Below, piece by piece: positions 1-9,435 of a stretch of DNA of 48,630 bases. Made by a program: the position numbers and the translations under genes. This DNA is from a virus. The DNA is taken from positions 1 through 48,630 of IMG/VR virus record IMGVR_UViG_3300030104_006971. One strand, 5' to 3'. The notes under the pieces are model-generated. The model did no database searches. It was not told where the DNA came from and was given only the letters and a program-made list of their open reading frames with translations. Position 1 is the first letter of the stretch. Each line of letters starts with the position of its first letter.

Positions 1-17
1 TCTTGTAATAAACTCAT
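1..17 (-). CDS. Start of next leftward gene, probably RNR small subunit (partial)
   Basis: An ATG lies five bases after the stop of the preceding small gene and opens a frame reading MSLLQ before the window edge. Class I RNR beta subunits of marine phages often begin like this and follow nrdA plus a small membrane protein. With only five codons visible, assignment to nrdB rests almost entirely on gene order. Confidence 0.35.
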
Positions 18-21
18 ATTT

Positions 22-207
22 CTACCAATTATGAACTACGTTCGCCATGATGAAAAAACAGGTCATAAAGTTGACTAGCACAATAAGAGTTCGTAGCACT
101 GCTACAATATTATCATGCTCAGCTGTTTTTTCGTCGCTAAAACTTCCGATTGTGTATTTCCAAACTGTCCAGATCTTACCCCTCACAGGCCAGACATCCA
201 TCATCAT
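22..207 (-). CDS. Small single-TM protein between nrdA and the presumed nrdB
   Basis: A 61-residue protein overlaps the 3' end of nrdA in another frame. After a tryptophan-rich start (KIWTVWKYTIG) and an acidic stretch, a hydrophobic segment at about residues 38-57 is a probable transmembrane helix, followed by a short polar tail. A GAGAG Shine-Dalgarno-like sequence sits five bases before the first of three tandem ATG codons; a GTG at 186 is an alternative start. Small proteins of this kind occur in this position in other marine phages as far as I recall. Function is unknown. Confidence 0.6.
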   Translation of the reverse strand: MMMDVWPVRGKIWTVWKYTIGSFSDEKTAEHDNIVAVLRTLIVLVNFMTCFFIMANVVHNW

Positions 208-1945
208 CTATACTCTCAAAGATTCGCTGCCGAAGCACTTCATCTGATATTGTTTCTGCTCTCTTTATTGCTTCACTTCTCAAATAGTATAGAGTTTTTA
301 CTCCACGCTTCCATGCCATCATATGGATAGCATGAAGCTCTTGCTTTGATACATCCGCTGGAAAAAATACATTCAAAGACTGGCTTTGACAGATATGTTC
401 TTGTCTATCTGCTGCCATCTCTATGACCCATCTTTGGTCGAGTTCCACCGCTGTTTTAAAGACGTCTTTTGTCCAATCATCCAAGAAATCCAAGTGTTGT
501 ACAGATCCGCTGTTCGTAACAATACTTTTCCAGACCTCGTCGGTGTCTTCTCCGAGATCTTGGAGGACATTCTCAAGATATTCGTTTTTAAGTAAGCTGC
601 TCCCTGTTTTAGTCTTCTGAGTAAAAGCGTTAGCCCTATAAGGCTCAATCGAAGGAGAAGTATTACCGCAGATAATACTGCTACTGGCGTTAGGAGCAAT
701 AGCAAGCAAATGAGCATTCCGCACACCGTAATCTTTTCCATCAGGGCATGGGCCTCTCTCTTCAGCCAAAGTTCTTGTTGCACGTTCTGCCTCCGATTTT
801 ATGCGTGAAAACATCTGCATATTTCTACTTTTTGCCATCGCACTCTCAAATGGAGTATTATGACGCTGTAGATATGCGTGAAATCCCATCGCACCTAGCC
901 CGAGACTTCTCTCTTGACTTGCACTATACTTAGCGCGAGCGAGTTGGTCTGGAGCATTGTGTATAAAATATTCCAAAACATTGTCTAGCATACGAATGAG
1001 ATCAGGAATGAACTGATCATTGTCCTTCCACTCATCGTATTCTTCCAAATTTACACTTGACAAACAACATACCGCTGTGCGGTCTTTATTTGTAGGTAAT
1101 GTAATTTCGGAACAAAGATTTGATTGACGAACTTTCAATCCAAGTTCTCTTTGAAACTCTGGCACAGCTTCGTCTACAGTATCCCCAAACATAATGTAAG
1201 GTTCCCCAGTTTCCACACGATTTTGAATAAGTTTTACCCAAAGTGTTTTTGCACTTACAGTTTTAACCACAGTATTACTATGGGGATCAATAAGATCCCA
1301 ACTATCGTCGAAACCGGACGTTCGAGTAGCATTTTCAATAATTTGCATAAAATTATCAGACACCACGACGCCATGATGCAGATTAGTAGACTTCCTATTA
1401 ATATCTCCACCAGTAGGTTTCCTGACATCTAAAAATTCCTCAATCTCAGGATGTGACATATCCAAATATGCAGCATAGCTTCCGCGTCTTGTTACTCCCT
1501 GAGAAAAAGCAAGCATCTCTGCATCCACAACTTTCATAAAAGGAATTACACCTGTACTTTCGGAGCCATTGCTCGTTTTCGAGCCTACACTCCGAACCCC
1601 GCTCCAACATCCTCCTACGCCTCCACCGACTGAAGATAGAAACGCATTTTCTGTATAGTGATCTGTAATTCCTTCTCTACTATCATCTACATAATTCAAA
1701 AAACAACTAATAGGCAATCCTCTACTTGTTCCTCCGTTTGAAAGAACAGGAGTAGAAAACATAAACCATAGTTTACTTGCGTAGTCATACAATCTTTGCG
1801 CATGATCATCATCATCTGCAAAAGTTTTAGCTGCACGTGCAAACGCATCTTGTGGAGATTTTTCATCTCCTACTAAATATCTATCTTCTAGAGTTTTTAT
1901 ACTGAACTCTGAGAGATAGTTATCTCTTTTATAATTAAGCTGCAT
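176..1945 (-). CDS. nrdA: Ribonucleoside-diphosphate reductase large subunit (class I alpha)
   Basis: This 589-residue enzyme reduces ribonucleotides to deoxyribonucleotides for phage DNA synthesis. Visible signatures are FSTPVLSNGG and GLPISCFL near the start, GGGVGGCWSGVRS, NLCSEITLPT (active-site cysteine), PNASSSIICGNTSPSIEP near residue 420, and a C-terminal CLACEG pair of cysteines that would be re-reduced by thioredoxin or glutaredoxin. The N terminus lacks an ATP-cone domain, so overall activity regulation by ATP/dATP is probably missing. The gene overlaps the upstream exonuclease gene by 11 bases and is followed by a small membrane protein and a probable nrdB, which favours class I over class II. 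Confidence 0.93.
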   Translation of the reverse strand: MQLNYKRDNYLSEFSIKTLEDRYLVGDEKSPQDAFARAAKTFADDDDHAQRLYDYASKLWFMFSTPVLSNGGTSRGLPISCFLNYVDDSREGITDHYTENAFLSSVGGGVGGCWSGVRSVGSKTSNGSESTGVIPFMKVVDAEMLAFSQGVTRRGSYAAYLDMSHPEIEEFLDVRKPTGGDINRKSTNLHHGVVVSDNFMQIIENATRTSGFDDSWDLIDPHSNTVVKTVSAKTLWVKLIQNRVETGEPYIMFGDTVDEAVPEFQRELGLKVRQSNLCSEITLPTNKDRTAVCCLSSVNLEEYDEWKDNDQFIPDLIRMLDNVLEYFIHNAPDQLARAKYSASQERSLGLGAMGFHAYLQRHNTPFESAMAKSRNMQMFSRIKSEAERATRTLAEERGPCPDGKDYGVRNAHLLAIAPNASSSIICGNTSPSIEPYRANAFTQKTKTGSSLLKNEYLENVLQDLGEDTDEVWKSIVTNSGSVQHLDFLDDWTKDVFKTAVELDQRWVIEMAADRQEHICQSQSLNVFFPADVSKQELHAIHMMAWKRGVKTLYYLRSEAIKRAETISDEVLRQRIFESIDDDGCLACEG

Positions 1946-2771
1946 TCATTATACCCCTTATCACTGATATATTATCAGCCCCTATTGCATCATCACAATA
2001 TGTTACTAAATCCATAAGCTCATAGTTTTGAAGTATTTGCTCATAGTTTTGATTTAATGATTCTATATATTTGTACTTTCCTGGAATAGGACACGCATCG
2101 TATATATTTAATGCGTCCCCATACTCTTTAATAAGACCTAGTGCTCTTTTTGGACCAATACCAGGAATGCCTGGTACATTATCACCTTTATCACCTGTCA
2201 AACATTTAAGAGAAATATATTCTTCCGGACTCACTTCGTAGTGGTCTTTCCAATTATCTAAAGTTACCTCTTTTCGAGTAACATAAGAAAATCTTCCTAC
2301 ATTCTCTTGAATTAATAAATCCCAATCTCTATCGCTAGATATTAACCAAATATATTCTAGCCCGTACTTATTTTTTTCTTTTACTAAATGAGCAGCAAGA
2401 TCATCGGCTTCTACTCCTCTAAATCTAAATAATGTACAGTCTTCTTGAAGCAGACTTAAAGTTGCTTCATACTCTTCTATAAACTCCTCAAAAGAGGCTT
2501 TCTCTGCTTCAGTTTGCTCTGCAAATTTATCTTTTCGATTTTGTTTATACTCTGGACTTATATTCTTCCTATATGCAGAAGAACCTTGGTCTGCTGTAAT
2601 TATGATATTTTTACAGTCATAAGACTTTGCTAGAGACTGTACTGTTCTTTGATATTCATATCGAAAATCTGACCTTCCTTGATGTTTCCAACGAAAAGCA
2701 AGATTCAAAGCATCCACTATAAGCGTACAGTTTCCATCATTTACTAACTTATCTGTAAAATTAAATGCCAT
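1935..2771 (-). CDS. 5'-3' exonuclease / flap endonuclease (PIN_53EXO family)
   Basis: This 278-residue protein resembles the 5' nuclease domain of DNA polymerase I, phage T5 D15 exonuclease and T4 RNase H, which remove primers and flaps during lagging-strand synthesis. Visible motifs are LIVDALNLAFR (first metal-binding Asp), YRKNISPEYKQNR (helical arch region), GVEADDLAA, SSDRDWDLL and GDKGDNVPGIPGIGPKRA, the last being the helix-3-turn-helix DNA-binding element. The polymerase gene downstream in this genome lacks its own 5' nuclease domain, so this protein supplies it in trans. It overlaps both neighbours by about 11 bases. Confidence 0.92.
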   Translation of the reverse strand: MAFNFTDKLVNDGNCTLIVDALNLAFRWKHQGRSDFRYEYQRTVQSLAKSYDCKNIIITADQGSSAYRKNISPEYKQNRKDKFAEQTEAEKASFEEFIEEYEATLSLLQEDCTLFRFRGVEADDLAAHLVKEKNKYGLEYIWLISSDRDWDLLIQENVGRFSYVTRKEVTLDNWKDHYEVSPEEYISLKCLTGDKGDNVPGIPGIGPKRALGLIKEYGDALNIYDACPIPGKYKYIESLNQNYEQILQNYELMDLVTYCDDAIGADNISVIRGIMNAA

Positions 2772-3207
2772 CTAAAAATTCCACCTTTTCTTCATTCAAC
2801 CACTCTTCTGCAAGTAGTACAGAGCACGCCAAAAAATGAATATACATAAAATGATCTGTATTTTCGGGAGGCTCTGGTGTAACTACAAACACAGGAGATC
2901 TGTTATACTTGAAAAATAGTAAAGGCTCTTGATTACCTCCCTCAGCTTGTATCTCTAGCTTCTTCCACCATTTTATCAAATTATTCGTTTTCGGAGCTGT
3001 AAATATTTTATCTGATAGAGGAGATGACTCGTAATTTTTTACTTCAATACAAAACTTATTTTTTGCATGAGGTACATATAAGTCTCCTTTCAAATAATCA
3101 AGAGCGCCAGAGCTTGGGACTCGTTCAAACTGATGTCCTGTATGCTCTCTTAACATATCTCGTACTAGATACTCTCCTCTAGCTCCTTTTGCTCTTGAGT
3201 CTACCAC
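2761..3207 (-). CDS. PD-(D/E)XK nuclease, Holliday-junction-resolvase-like
   Basis: A 148-residue protein beginning with SRAKGARGEYLVRDML, then SSGALDYLKGDLYV and FCIEVKNYE. The pattern E, then D in KGD, then EVK is that of the Hjc-like branch of the PD-(D/E)XK nucleases. It probably cleaves branched recombination or replication intermediates in the cytoplasm. Its position between the flap nuclease and glyA in a tightly overlapping operon fits DNA metabolism. The exact DNA substrate cannot be read from sequence; a RecB-like repair nuclease is the alternative. Confidence 0.72.
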   Translation of the reverse strand: MVDSRAKGARGEYLVRDMLREHTGHQFERVPSSGALDYLKGDLYVPHAKNKFCIEVKNYESSPLSDKIFTAPKTNNLIKWWKKLEIQAEGGNQEPLLFFKYNRSPVFVVTPEPPENTDHFMYIHFLACSVLLAEEWLNEEKVEFLDGI

Positions 3208-4358
3208 TACTTCTCCATTACCTCGATCATATACTCCGCTAAGTTTTCAAACCAGTAAGCTGATCGTCCTCTTGTTGTTTCTGCTGCTGTTCCAATTCGT
3301 ATACCACTTGTTTCCATAAAGCTGCGTGGATCATTTGGAACACCATTCTTATTTACAGTAATCCCTGCTTTTTCAAGCTTGTCAGCAGCTTCTCTACCAC
3401 TGATTTCTTTATCACTCAAATCTAGTAGAAAGAGATGACTTTCAGTGCCTCCAGTAACTACATTGTATCCATTTTTCTTAAATACACTTGCCATTGCTCT
3501 TGCATTTACAATTACTGCATCAATATACGTCATGAAACTTGGTGAAAGTGCTTCTGCAAAACACTGAGCTTTTGCAGCAATCATATTCATAAGAGGCCCG
3601 CCCTGAGTTCCTGGAAAGATGCCACTATTTATTCTCTTAGTGTAATCTTTCTCATTCCAAAGAATCATGCCCCCTCTTGGCCCTCGCAGAGTTTTATGAG
3701 TAGTACTTGTAACTACATCCGCAAAGGGCAAAGGACTGGCATACATTTTAGCTGCAATCAAGCCACTATAGTGGGCCATATCACACAGTAGAAATGCTCC
3801 AACCTTATCTGCAATATCCCTAAACTTTCTCCACTCTATCTGTCGAGAATAAGCACTTGCACCTGCTACAATCATCTTTGGTTTGCATACTGTTGCAAGC
3901 TCTTCTATCTCATTATAGTCAAGAAAGCCTCGCTCATCTACTCCATAGGCGTGCGCATTATATACCTTGCCACTGAGAGTAGGCTTTGCACCATGACTAA
4001 GGTGCCCTCCACTTGCCAGATCCATTCCAAGTATTGTATCACCAGGCTTTAGAAAAGCCTGATACACTGCTGTATTTGCATTGACCCCGCTATGAGGTTG
4101 TACATTGGAATAGTTACATCCATAGAGCTCTTGTACTAATCTGTTTGCAAGAAGCTCTATCTGATCCATAAACTCACAGCCATTATAGTATCGAGCACCC
4201 ACATAACCCTCTGCATATTTATTAGTAAATACACTTCCACATAAGTCTCTTACTTCTTTACTTGCAAAGTTTTCACTTGCAATAAGTTCTATCTGAGAGC
4301 TTTGTCGCTTTTCTTCGCTATTAAGAATTAGTTGTATTCTTTCTTTATTACTTACCAT
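3207..4358 (-). CDS. glyA: Serine hydroxymethyltransferase
   Basis: This 383-residue PLP enzyme converts serine and tetrahydrofolate to glycine and methylene-tetrahydrofolate, the one-carbon donor for thymidylate synthesis. IELIASENFASKEV, NKYAEGYVGARYYNGC, LLCDMAHYSGLIAA and TSTTHKTLRGPRGGMI are near-invariant, and the lysine of THKTLRGP binds PLP. It is about 35 residues shorter than bacterial GlyA at the C terminus but otherwise looks intact. As an auxiliary metabolic gene between nucleases it probably feeds dTMP production; no thymidylate synthase gene is seen in this window. The gene overlaps the SbcC-like gene by seven bases. Confidence 0.95.
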   Translation of the reverse strand: MVSNKERIQLILNSEEKRQSSQIELIASENFASKEVRDLCGSVFTNKYAEGYVGARYYNGCEFMDQIELLANRLVQELYGCNYSNVQPHSGVNANTAVYQAFLKPGDTILGMDLASGGHLSHGAKPTLSGKVYNAHAYGVDERGFLDYNEIEELATVCKPKMIVAGASAYSRQIEWRKFRDIADKVGAFLLCDMAHYSGLIAAKMYASPLPFADVVTSTTHKTLRGPRGGMILWNEKDYTKRINSGIFPGTQGGPLMNMIAAKAQCFAEALSPSFMTYIDAVIVNARAMASVFKKNGYNVVTGGTESHLFLLDLSDKEISGREAADKLEKAGITVNKNGVPNDPRSFMETSGIRIGTAAETTRGRSAYWFENLAEYMIEVMEK

Positions 4359-6148
4359 TCTAGCCTACTTACATTTCCTTCTTTTACAACCTCTACTTTA
4401 TGAAGCAAAGGATGAGTCCATCCATGAGATACTACATATGTATTTAGTTCTTCCTGAAGCAAAACTTCTACCATTTTTTCTCTGCCGCTATCATCTAATA
4501 CATTGATTACTTCATCAAGAAAAAGAATATTTATTCTTGACTTTGATATACTACTCATTAGTTTACGAATAGCAATCAAAGTAGCGGTATTTACTCTTGC
4601 AAGCTCTCCAGAAGAAAGTGCAAGGATATCTACAATATTCTCATTATCCGTAATCTGTACATTCAATTTATCGTTTGATACAATAAACTCAAGAGTAAAT
4701 CTACCGTCGGATAGTTCTGCCAAATAAGTGTTTGTCAGTTCCTCTAATTCTTTTACTAAATTTTCTATTTTGTATGCAAGAAGTCCATTTGTACTAAATG
4801 CTTTTTTCAATATTTCTAAGTTAGAGTCTAGCTCTCGCTGTTCTAGTAATACTTCTTGTGCCGCGTTTAGCTTCTCTATGAATCCATCGGTTTGAGCTTG
4901 AATAATTTCTATTTTAGTATTATTCTTTGTTCTCCTTTCGTTCTCTTTGGCAATCTTTTCTAGCTGTAGTTTGGCAGCGCTGAGGTGCTTACTAACCTCT
5001 TCAATACTTTTTTCGAGTTCTTCTTTATTTATTAAGTCTACGGGTAGTCCTGGATCTATATTTCTATATAGATCTTCCCACTCTTTTTGTCCTCTCTGCT
5101 TTTTATCGAATAAAGCATTCTTTTCTTTAATTCTATGAACCAATTTTTCATTAGTTCTTTTTCTTATATCCATAGATGCTATCTTTGCTAGCTCTTGATC
5201 TAATAAGTTTTGCACAAATTCTGGATCTACTTCCTGTTCGCATGTAGGGCAAACATCGCCAAGTTTTTTTAATTTTTCTGACAAACTATTAGATGCCTTT
5301 ATTTCTCCATCTAACTGTCCTATTTCTTTCTGCTGCTCGTCATAGGATTCTTTTGCAGAAACATCAATACTATTGATATAGTCAAGACTTATAGCATCCA
5401 GCATCTTTTTGTACTGATTATTCTTTAGAATTTTTTTATTTTTTTCCGAAATATTTTCAAGTTCTATCGAAAGTGAACGGAATTGTTTCTCGTGTTCTTC
5501 CGTGTAAATATCAAAATCTAATAGATCTAGTACTTCCATACCATCTAAATTATTTGTTTGTAACCATTTTTCAATGGTATTAATTTCTGTACTTACCTCA
5601 ATTAACTTATTAGAAGACAATCGAGAGGCGTCTTTAAATACCTCAAACAAATTTACATAATCATCTAGGTGCAACAAATCAATTAGAAACTTTTTTCTAT
5701 TTGTATCGGTGGCAGTAAGAAACTGTAAACTCGCATTTGTATTTTGATAGACAAGCTGAGAGAATGTCTTGAAATCAATACCTATAATTTCTTGTATAGT
5801 TTTATAGGTATTCGTAGCTGTATGACTAGATATATCTTCCCCATTTTTAGTAAGTTTTATCTTAATACTGCCACTTCTTTTAATATCAATTAAGTACTCA
5901 TTACCATCTTTTTCAAAAAGCAACCAAATTGTATATCCATTATTCATATACCGATTAGGTATATCTGCCTTCTTGATTCCTTTTGAGTTCTTATTGTAAA
6001 GAGCTTCCTCAATAATTAACGGTATGGATGATTTACCCATACCGTTAGTTCCGATAATTTGTGTTACCGTATCTGTATCGAGTCTTAAATTATTATTTGG
6101 CCCGTAGCTAAAGCAATTATCCCAGCTGAGCTGTTTTAGCGTAATCAT
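4352..6148 (-). CDS. SbcC/Rad50-like recombination ATPase (T4 gp46-like)
   Basis: A 598-residue SMC-type ATPase, partner of the Mre11-like nuclease encoded just upstream. It has the Walker A motif GTNGMGKSS near residue 34, long coiled-coil arms on both sides of a zinc-hook motif CPTCEQEV near residue 300, an ABC signature-like LSSGELARV near residue 515, and Walker B ILFLDEVINVLD near residue 545. In T4 the gp46/gp47 pair processes DNA ends for recombination-dependent replication. It overlaps the nuclease gene by 32 bases, and this 5'-nuclease-subunit then ATPase-subunit order is usual for such pairs. Confidence 0.92.
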   Translation of the reverse strand: MITLKQLSWDNCFSYGPNNNLRLDTDTVTQIIGTNGMGKSSIPLIIEEALYNKNSKGIKKADIPNRYMNNGYTIWLLFEKDGNEYLIDIKRSGSIKIKLTKNGEDISSHTATNTYKTIQEIIGIDFKTFSQLVYQNTNASLQFLTATDTNRKKFLIDLLHLDDYVNLFEVFKDASRLSSNKLIEVSTEINTIEKWLQTNNLDGMEVLDLLDFDIYTEEHEKQFRSLSIELENISEKNKKILKNNQYKKMLDAISLDYINSIDVSAKESYDEQQKEIGQLDGEIKASNSLSEKLKKLGDVCPTCEQEVDPEFVQNLLDQELAKIASMDIRKRTNEKLVHRIKEKNALFDKKQRGQKEWEDLYRNIDPGLPVDLINKEELEKSIEEVSKHLSAAKLQLEKIAKENERRTKNNTKIEIIQAQTDGFIEKLNAAQEVLLEQRELDSNLEILKKAFSTNGLLAYKIENLVKELEELTNTYLAELSDGRFTLEFIVSNDKLNVQITDNENIVDILALSSGELARVNTATLIAIRKLMSSISKSRINILFLDEVINVLDDSGREKMVEVLLQEELNTYVVSHGWTHPLLHKVEVVKEGNVSRLEW

Positions 6149-7076
6149 TATACGTTCCTAAAATATTAAATATTTGTTCCTCTGGTATCTCCAGTATATA
6201 CCGCAAATACTCTACGAGTTCATCTTCCATTGTCATATCTTTGTCAATAACTAGACTTGCTTCTGTATTTCTTTTTACTACTTTTTTATCAAGCAGTTCT
6301 GAGTTTTCAACAGTAGCAAGTTCTTGAATATCTCCTTCTATTTCATAAATAGTATGGTGATATGTTGTTGGTACCATGTCCCCTGCTTTAGTAACTGTTT
6401 TTCTTATCAGTTGAGGCAGAGTAAAAGGCCACCAGTTCCAAGACCAATCTTTTGGATTTATAAGTAAGTATCCAGTCTCTACTTCTTTTCTATGAAATGA
6501 AGTAGTCATAGGACTTCCTGGATAAATAATATTTCTTTGAGTATTACTATGAGCGTGTAAGTCTCCTGCGAATACTACAGGAAAATCTGCAAATCTATCT
6601 AAGTCTACCTCTGGCTTTACATGTGGAGGTATTTCTCCTCGCACATGGGTAAATAGAGGTTTATTAGTATCAAAGTGCTCAATACTGCCTTTTCTATGTA
6701 GGTCTGCGTAAGGTAAAACTCCAAAACCTAAATCTTCATCAACATAGGAAATATCTACGATATTTACAAGAGGATTAATATCTCTTGTCGGTTGCTTTAG
6801 TTGAGAGAAAAAGGTACGATTCTTCCGAGTTGCTTCATGGTTGCCATCAAATATAAGAGTTGGTTTCTTTACATTTCTTACAAAAGAAAAATATAAAGCT
6901 AGTTCCTCCATACTTGGGACACGGTCAAACAGATCGCCACCAATAATATGCATATCACAGGTGGCAGCCTGCTTGTGTACTTGATCAAAAAACTCGTTAT
7001 ATCGCTTTACTGCCCATTCTAGAGGCACATTCTTCTGTCCCAGCTTTATATGCCAGTCGGCAGTAAATAATATCAC
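6117..7076 (-). CDS. SbcD/Mre11-like nuclease (T4 gp47-like)
   Basis: A 319-residue calcineurin-like metallophosphoesterase. Metal-binding motifs appear in order: FTADWHIKLGQ at the N terminus, IIGGDLFDR near residue 45, DGNHEATRKN near residue 78, THVRGEI near residue 143 and AGDLHAHSN near residue 170. It should act as the end-processing exonuclease/endonuclease subunit with the SbcC-like ATPase downstream. The start overlaps the stop of the ssDNA-binding protein gene (ATGA-type coupling), placing it in the core recombination/replication operon. Confidence 0.92.
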   Translation of the reverse strand: MILFTADWHIKLGQKNVPLEWAVKRYNEFFDQVHKQAATCDMHIIGGDLFDRVPSMEELALYFSFVRNVKKPTLIFDGNHEATRKNRTFFSQLKQPTRDINPLVNIVDISYVDEDLGFGVLPYADLHRKGSIEHFDTNKPLFTHVRGEIPPHVKPEVDLDRFADFPVVFAGDLHAHSNTQRNIIYPGSPMTTSFHRKEVETGYLLINPKDWSWNWWPFTLPQLIRKTVTKAGDMVPTTYHHTIYEIEGDIQELATVENSELLDKKVVKRNTEASLVIDKDMTMEDELVEYLRYILEIPEEQIFNILGTYNDYAKTAQLG

Positions 7077-7699
7077 GCTACGTTAAACTCATCTTCCAAG
7101 GTTTCATCAATTTCATTAGATCCGCTATCTCGTAGCCTATCTAGTAACTCTTTCTGCGCATCTGCTGTTGGGCGAGGCATAACTTCATCCATAGATTTAA
7201 GATCAGCTATAAGCTCCATTTGCTCCTCTGTGAGAGCACGAGGCTTGCATTTAAGTGCCTGCAATTGATACTCTACATTGTAAGGAAGAGGACCAGTCTT
7301 AACTCTTTTAAATTGAACATCCCAACCTGTTTCTGGGTCTGTGGGATCTCCTAAGTCTTCTGCTGCGGTAATAATCTGTTCCCACAACTTCTTCTTTAGA
7401 TTTACAACTTTGACTTGACCGTTATCAATACATTGAGTTGCATAGCTCCAACCACATTTCAGATCAGGATAATACTCACGAACCCAATCTTTTTCTTTGT
7501 TGTTGAATGCTTCTTTGTTTCTATCAAACGACAAACACTCTAAAGGAATGTTTTTGTCATTTTCACCCTTTACCCAGTATACATACCGAGCAAGAATATC
7601 TCCGACAAGTCGGAAACTGTTATCACCATCAGTGTATTGAAAACTGGTGATGCTTGATTTTTGTGCAGCACCTTTGTGCTGGTTGAATTTAATAGCCAT
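7073..7699 (-). CDS. Single-stranded DNA-binding protein (gp32-like)
   Basis: A 208-residue protein with an OB-fold-like N-terminal region (SFRLVGDILARYVYWV), aromatic residues that could stack on DNA bases, and a strongly acidic C-terminal tail ending DETLEDEFNVA. Such tails are typical of phage SSBs, where they recruit replication proteins. The position next to the SbcD/SbcC genes and between helicase genes matches gp32-type SSBs of marine phages. There is no full T4 gp32 zinc motif, so this is a family-level call made mainly from architecture and context. Confidence 0.75.
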   Translation of the reverse strand: MAIKFNQHKGAAQKSSITSFQYTDGDNSFRLVGDILARYVYWVKGENDKNIPLECLSFDRNKEAFNNKEKDWVREYYPDLKCGWSYATQCIDNGQVKVVNLKKKLWEQIITAAEDLGDPTDPETGWDVQFKRVKTGPLPYNVEYQLQALKCKPRALTEEQMELIADLKSMDEVMPRPTADAQKELLDRLRDSGSNEIDETLEDEFNVA

Positions 7700-8109
7700 T
7701 AGTGTATCTCCTTTGGATTGACTTCTTCGTAGCGGAAATGAATATGTTCATTCCCATCTACTTTAAGTAGCCTGTTTTGGTCTAGTATTTGTTCTGGATT
7801 TAATCCCGGCATCAAAACCATATTGAGTGTAGTGTCTTGAGTCGAAATAAAATCTGCTGCTGATCGTAGAGCGCACAAACTTATGTACTGCGCAACTTCA
7901 CGATGCCGGTACTTATGAGAATGGTATAGAAGAATATCAGGATGTAGCATGAAACTCATCCCGGAAAAGTCTATCTGCGAATATCTATAGATTGGGTCAT
8001 ACTTGTTCTTTGGCACTTGTTTTTCAACAATCATGCGAAAGATTCGTACAACTTCGACCACACTCCCTTTGGAGTGGTCGTAGATTTTCGGCCAGTCAAA
8101 TAAGAACAT
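7699..8109 (-). CDS. Conserved-looking phage protein of unknown function
   Basis: A 136-residue soluble protein with no motif I recognise. It is rich in aromatic and histidine residues (YHSHKYRHREVAQY near residue 60). It starts the SSB-recombination operon: the promoter lies directly upstream with its -10 box only two bases before the ATG, so the mRNA would be leaderless or the start would be very close to the first transcribed base. It is followed by the SSB gene with one shared base. A role in DNA metabolism is plausible only from context. Confidence 0.6.
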   Translation of the reverse strand: MFLFDWPKIYDHSKGSVVEVVRIFRMIVEKQVPKNKYDPIYRYSQIDFSGMSFMLHPDILLYHSHKYRHREVAQYISLCALRSAADFISTQDTTLNMVLMPGLNPEQILDQNRLLKVDGNEHIHFRYEEVNPKEIH

Positions 8110-8111
8110 AT

Positions 8112-8140
8112 AGTATACTAAAAATTAACCTTTATGTCAA
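8112..8140 (-). promoter_or_regulatory. Promoter for the SSB/SbcDC/glyA/nrdA operon
   Basis: TTGACA at 8140-8135, 17-base spacer, TATACT at 8117-8112, preceded by the A-rich AAAAATAGTTC stretch shared by many promoters here. The -10 box ends only two bases before the ATG of the next gene. Confidence 0.8.
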
Positions 8141-8151
8141 GAACTATTTTT

Positions 8152-9435
8152 TTAAAGTTCTTTTATCTGGTATCCCTGCTTCATATAGTGACCCATCCTG
8201 GTGGAAGCCTGTCTTTTTGCAGTATTTCCCTGCAGATGTATATCTATAATTACTGGGTCTCTTTTATTTTCTTCTTTTCGTATCACTCGACCAATCAATT
8301 GAGTAAGAAGAGGCTCATTATTAATTGGTGTCCCAAGAATGAGACAACTAAGGTTGTTGAGTGAGATTCCTTCAGAAAAGATAGCTTGAGTACCGAATAG
8401 GACTTTCTTTTTGCCCTCTCTTATTTCAGACATATACTTTTCTCTATCCTCATGCGAAACCTCACCCGTAACACATATTGCGTCTTCTCCGACCTGTTCG
8501 GCGCATGCTTTCAAAAAATGCACTCGATCGCTTACGACCAATACCTTATGACCTCTTGCAGCGTAAGCTGCTGCAGTCAAAGCAATAGTATGACGATACT
8601 CCTCGTTGTTTGCAAGAGCCGTTACACGATTTGCCCAAGGTATTCTAGCTCCATCCATAAATCGTACTCCCGATCTAAGAATGTGAACAGTTGGAGGCAT
8701 AAAGTTTTCTTTCGGGGGTTTATAGACTGTACTACCAAAATAGTCTCGAAAGACCACATGTTTACCGTCTTTTCTTTCTATAGTACCTGATAGTCCTATC
8801 TTATACCTTGCATAGTTTGTATCAATTATTTTTGAAAACGTCGGAGACGAGACATGATGCATTTCATCCAAGATGACTGTCCCAAATATACGACGTATCT
8901 CTGGAATATTACGGTAAAGAGTTTGAGTATTGCCAATAACCACAGAACCAGAAGTATCGAAGCTACCACTTCCAATAATACTTGGCTTAAATCCATAGAC
9001 TTTTTCTACCTCTTTTGCCCACTGATTTCTTAGTGGGACTGTGTGGGTTACCACAAGTGTTTTCTGACCAAGCTTGCCAGCTATTGCAAGACCTGTAAAA
9101 GTCTTGCCCCAACTGACCCACGCGTTAATTATAGCGTTGTCTTCGATTGAATCATAAACAGCCTGTTGACTTTCTCGTAAATCAAACTTGAAGTCAGGAA
9201 AATCAACTGGCTTGTTTTCTCGCTTATCGACTATTTCATAGTGTTTGGGTATTAGATCCGTTCTTCCGACAGGTATGCTAACTAAATCTGATCTTATCCT
9301 TGACATATTTTTTATGACAAGAGGAGGATCAGTAGGGTTGTAAGAAGCAATAGTATATGTAAGCTCTTTACTTAGAACGTCTTTGTACTCTTCAGTTACT
9401 TCTAGATATATTCTATTACTTATTACTGCTTTCAT
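8152..9435 (-). CDS. Superfamily 2 DNA helicase (UvsW-like)
   Basis: A 427-residue SF2 helicase. Motifs in order are the Q-like region RESQQAVYDS, Walker A as AWVSWGKTF near residue 105, THTVPLRNQW (motif Ia), DEMHHVSS (motif II), LSGTIERKDG (motif III), ICVTGEVSHEDRE (motif IV region) and LIGRVIRKE (motif VI). The Walker A is unusual in having VSWGKT rather than GTGKT, a variation I associate with phage UvsW-like enzymes. In T4, UvsW unwinds R-loops and branched DNA and drives the switch to recombination-dependent replication. It follows phoH with a four-base overlap. Confidence 0.9.
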   Translation of the reverse strand: MKAVISNRIYLEVTEEYKDVLSKELTYTIASYNPTDPPLVIKNMSRIRSDLVSIPVGRTDLIPKHYEIVDKRENKPVDFPDFKFDLRESQQAVYDSIEDNAIINAWVSWGKTFTGLAIAGKLGQKTLVVTHTVPLRNQWAKEVEKVYGFKPSIIGSGSFDTSGSVVIGNTQTLYRNIPEIRRIFGTVILDEMHHVSSPTFSKIIDTNYARYKIGLSGTIERKDGKHVVFRDYFGSTVYKPPKENFMPPTVHILRSGVRFMDGARIPWANRVTALANNEEYRHTIALTAAAYAARGHKVLVVSDRVHFLKACAEQVGEDAICVTGEVSHEDREKYMSEIREGKKKVLFGTQAIFSEGISLNNLSCLILGTPINNEPLLTQLIGRVIRKEENKRDPVIIDIHLQGNTAKRQASTRMGHYMKQGYQIKEL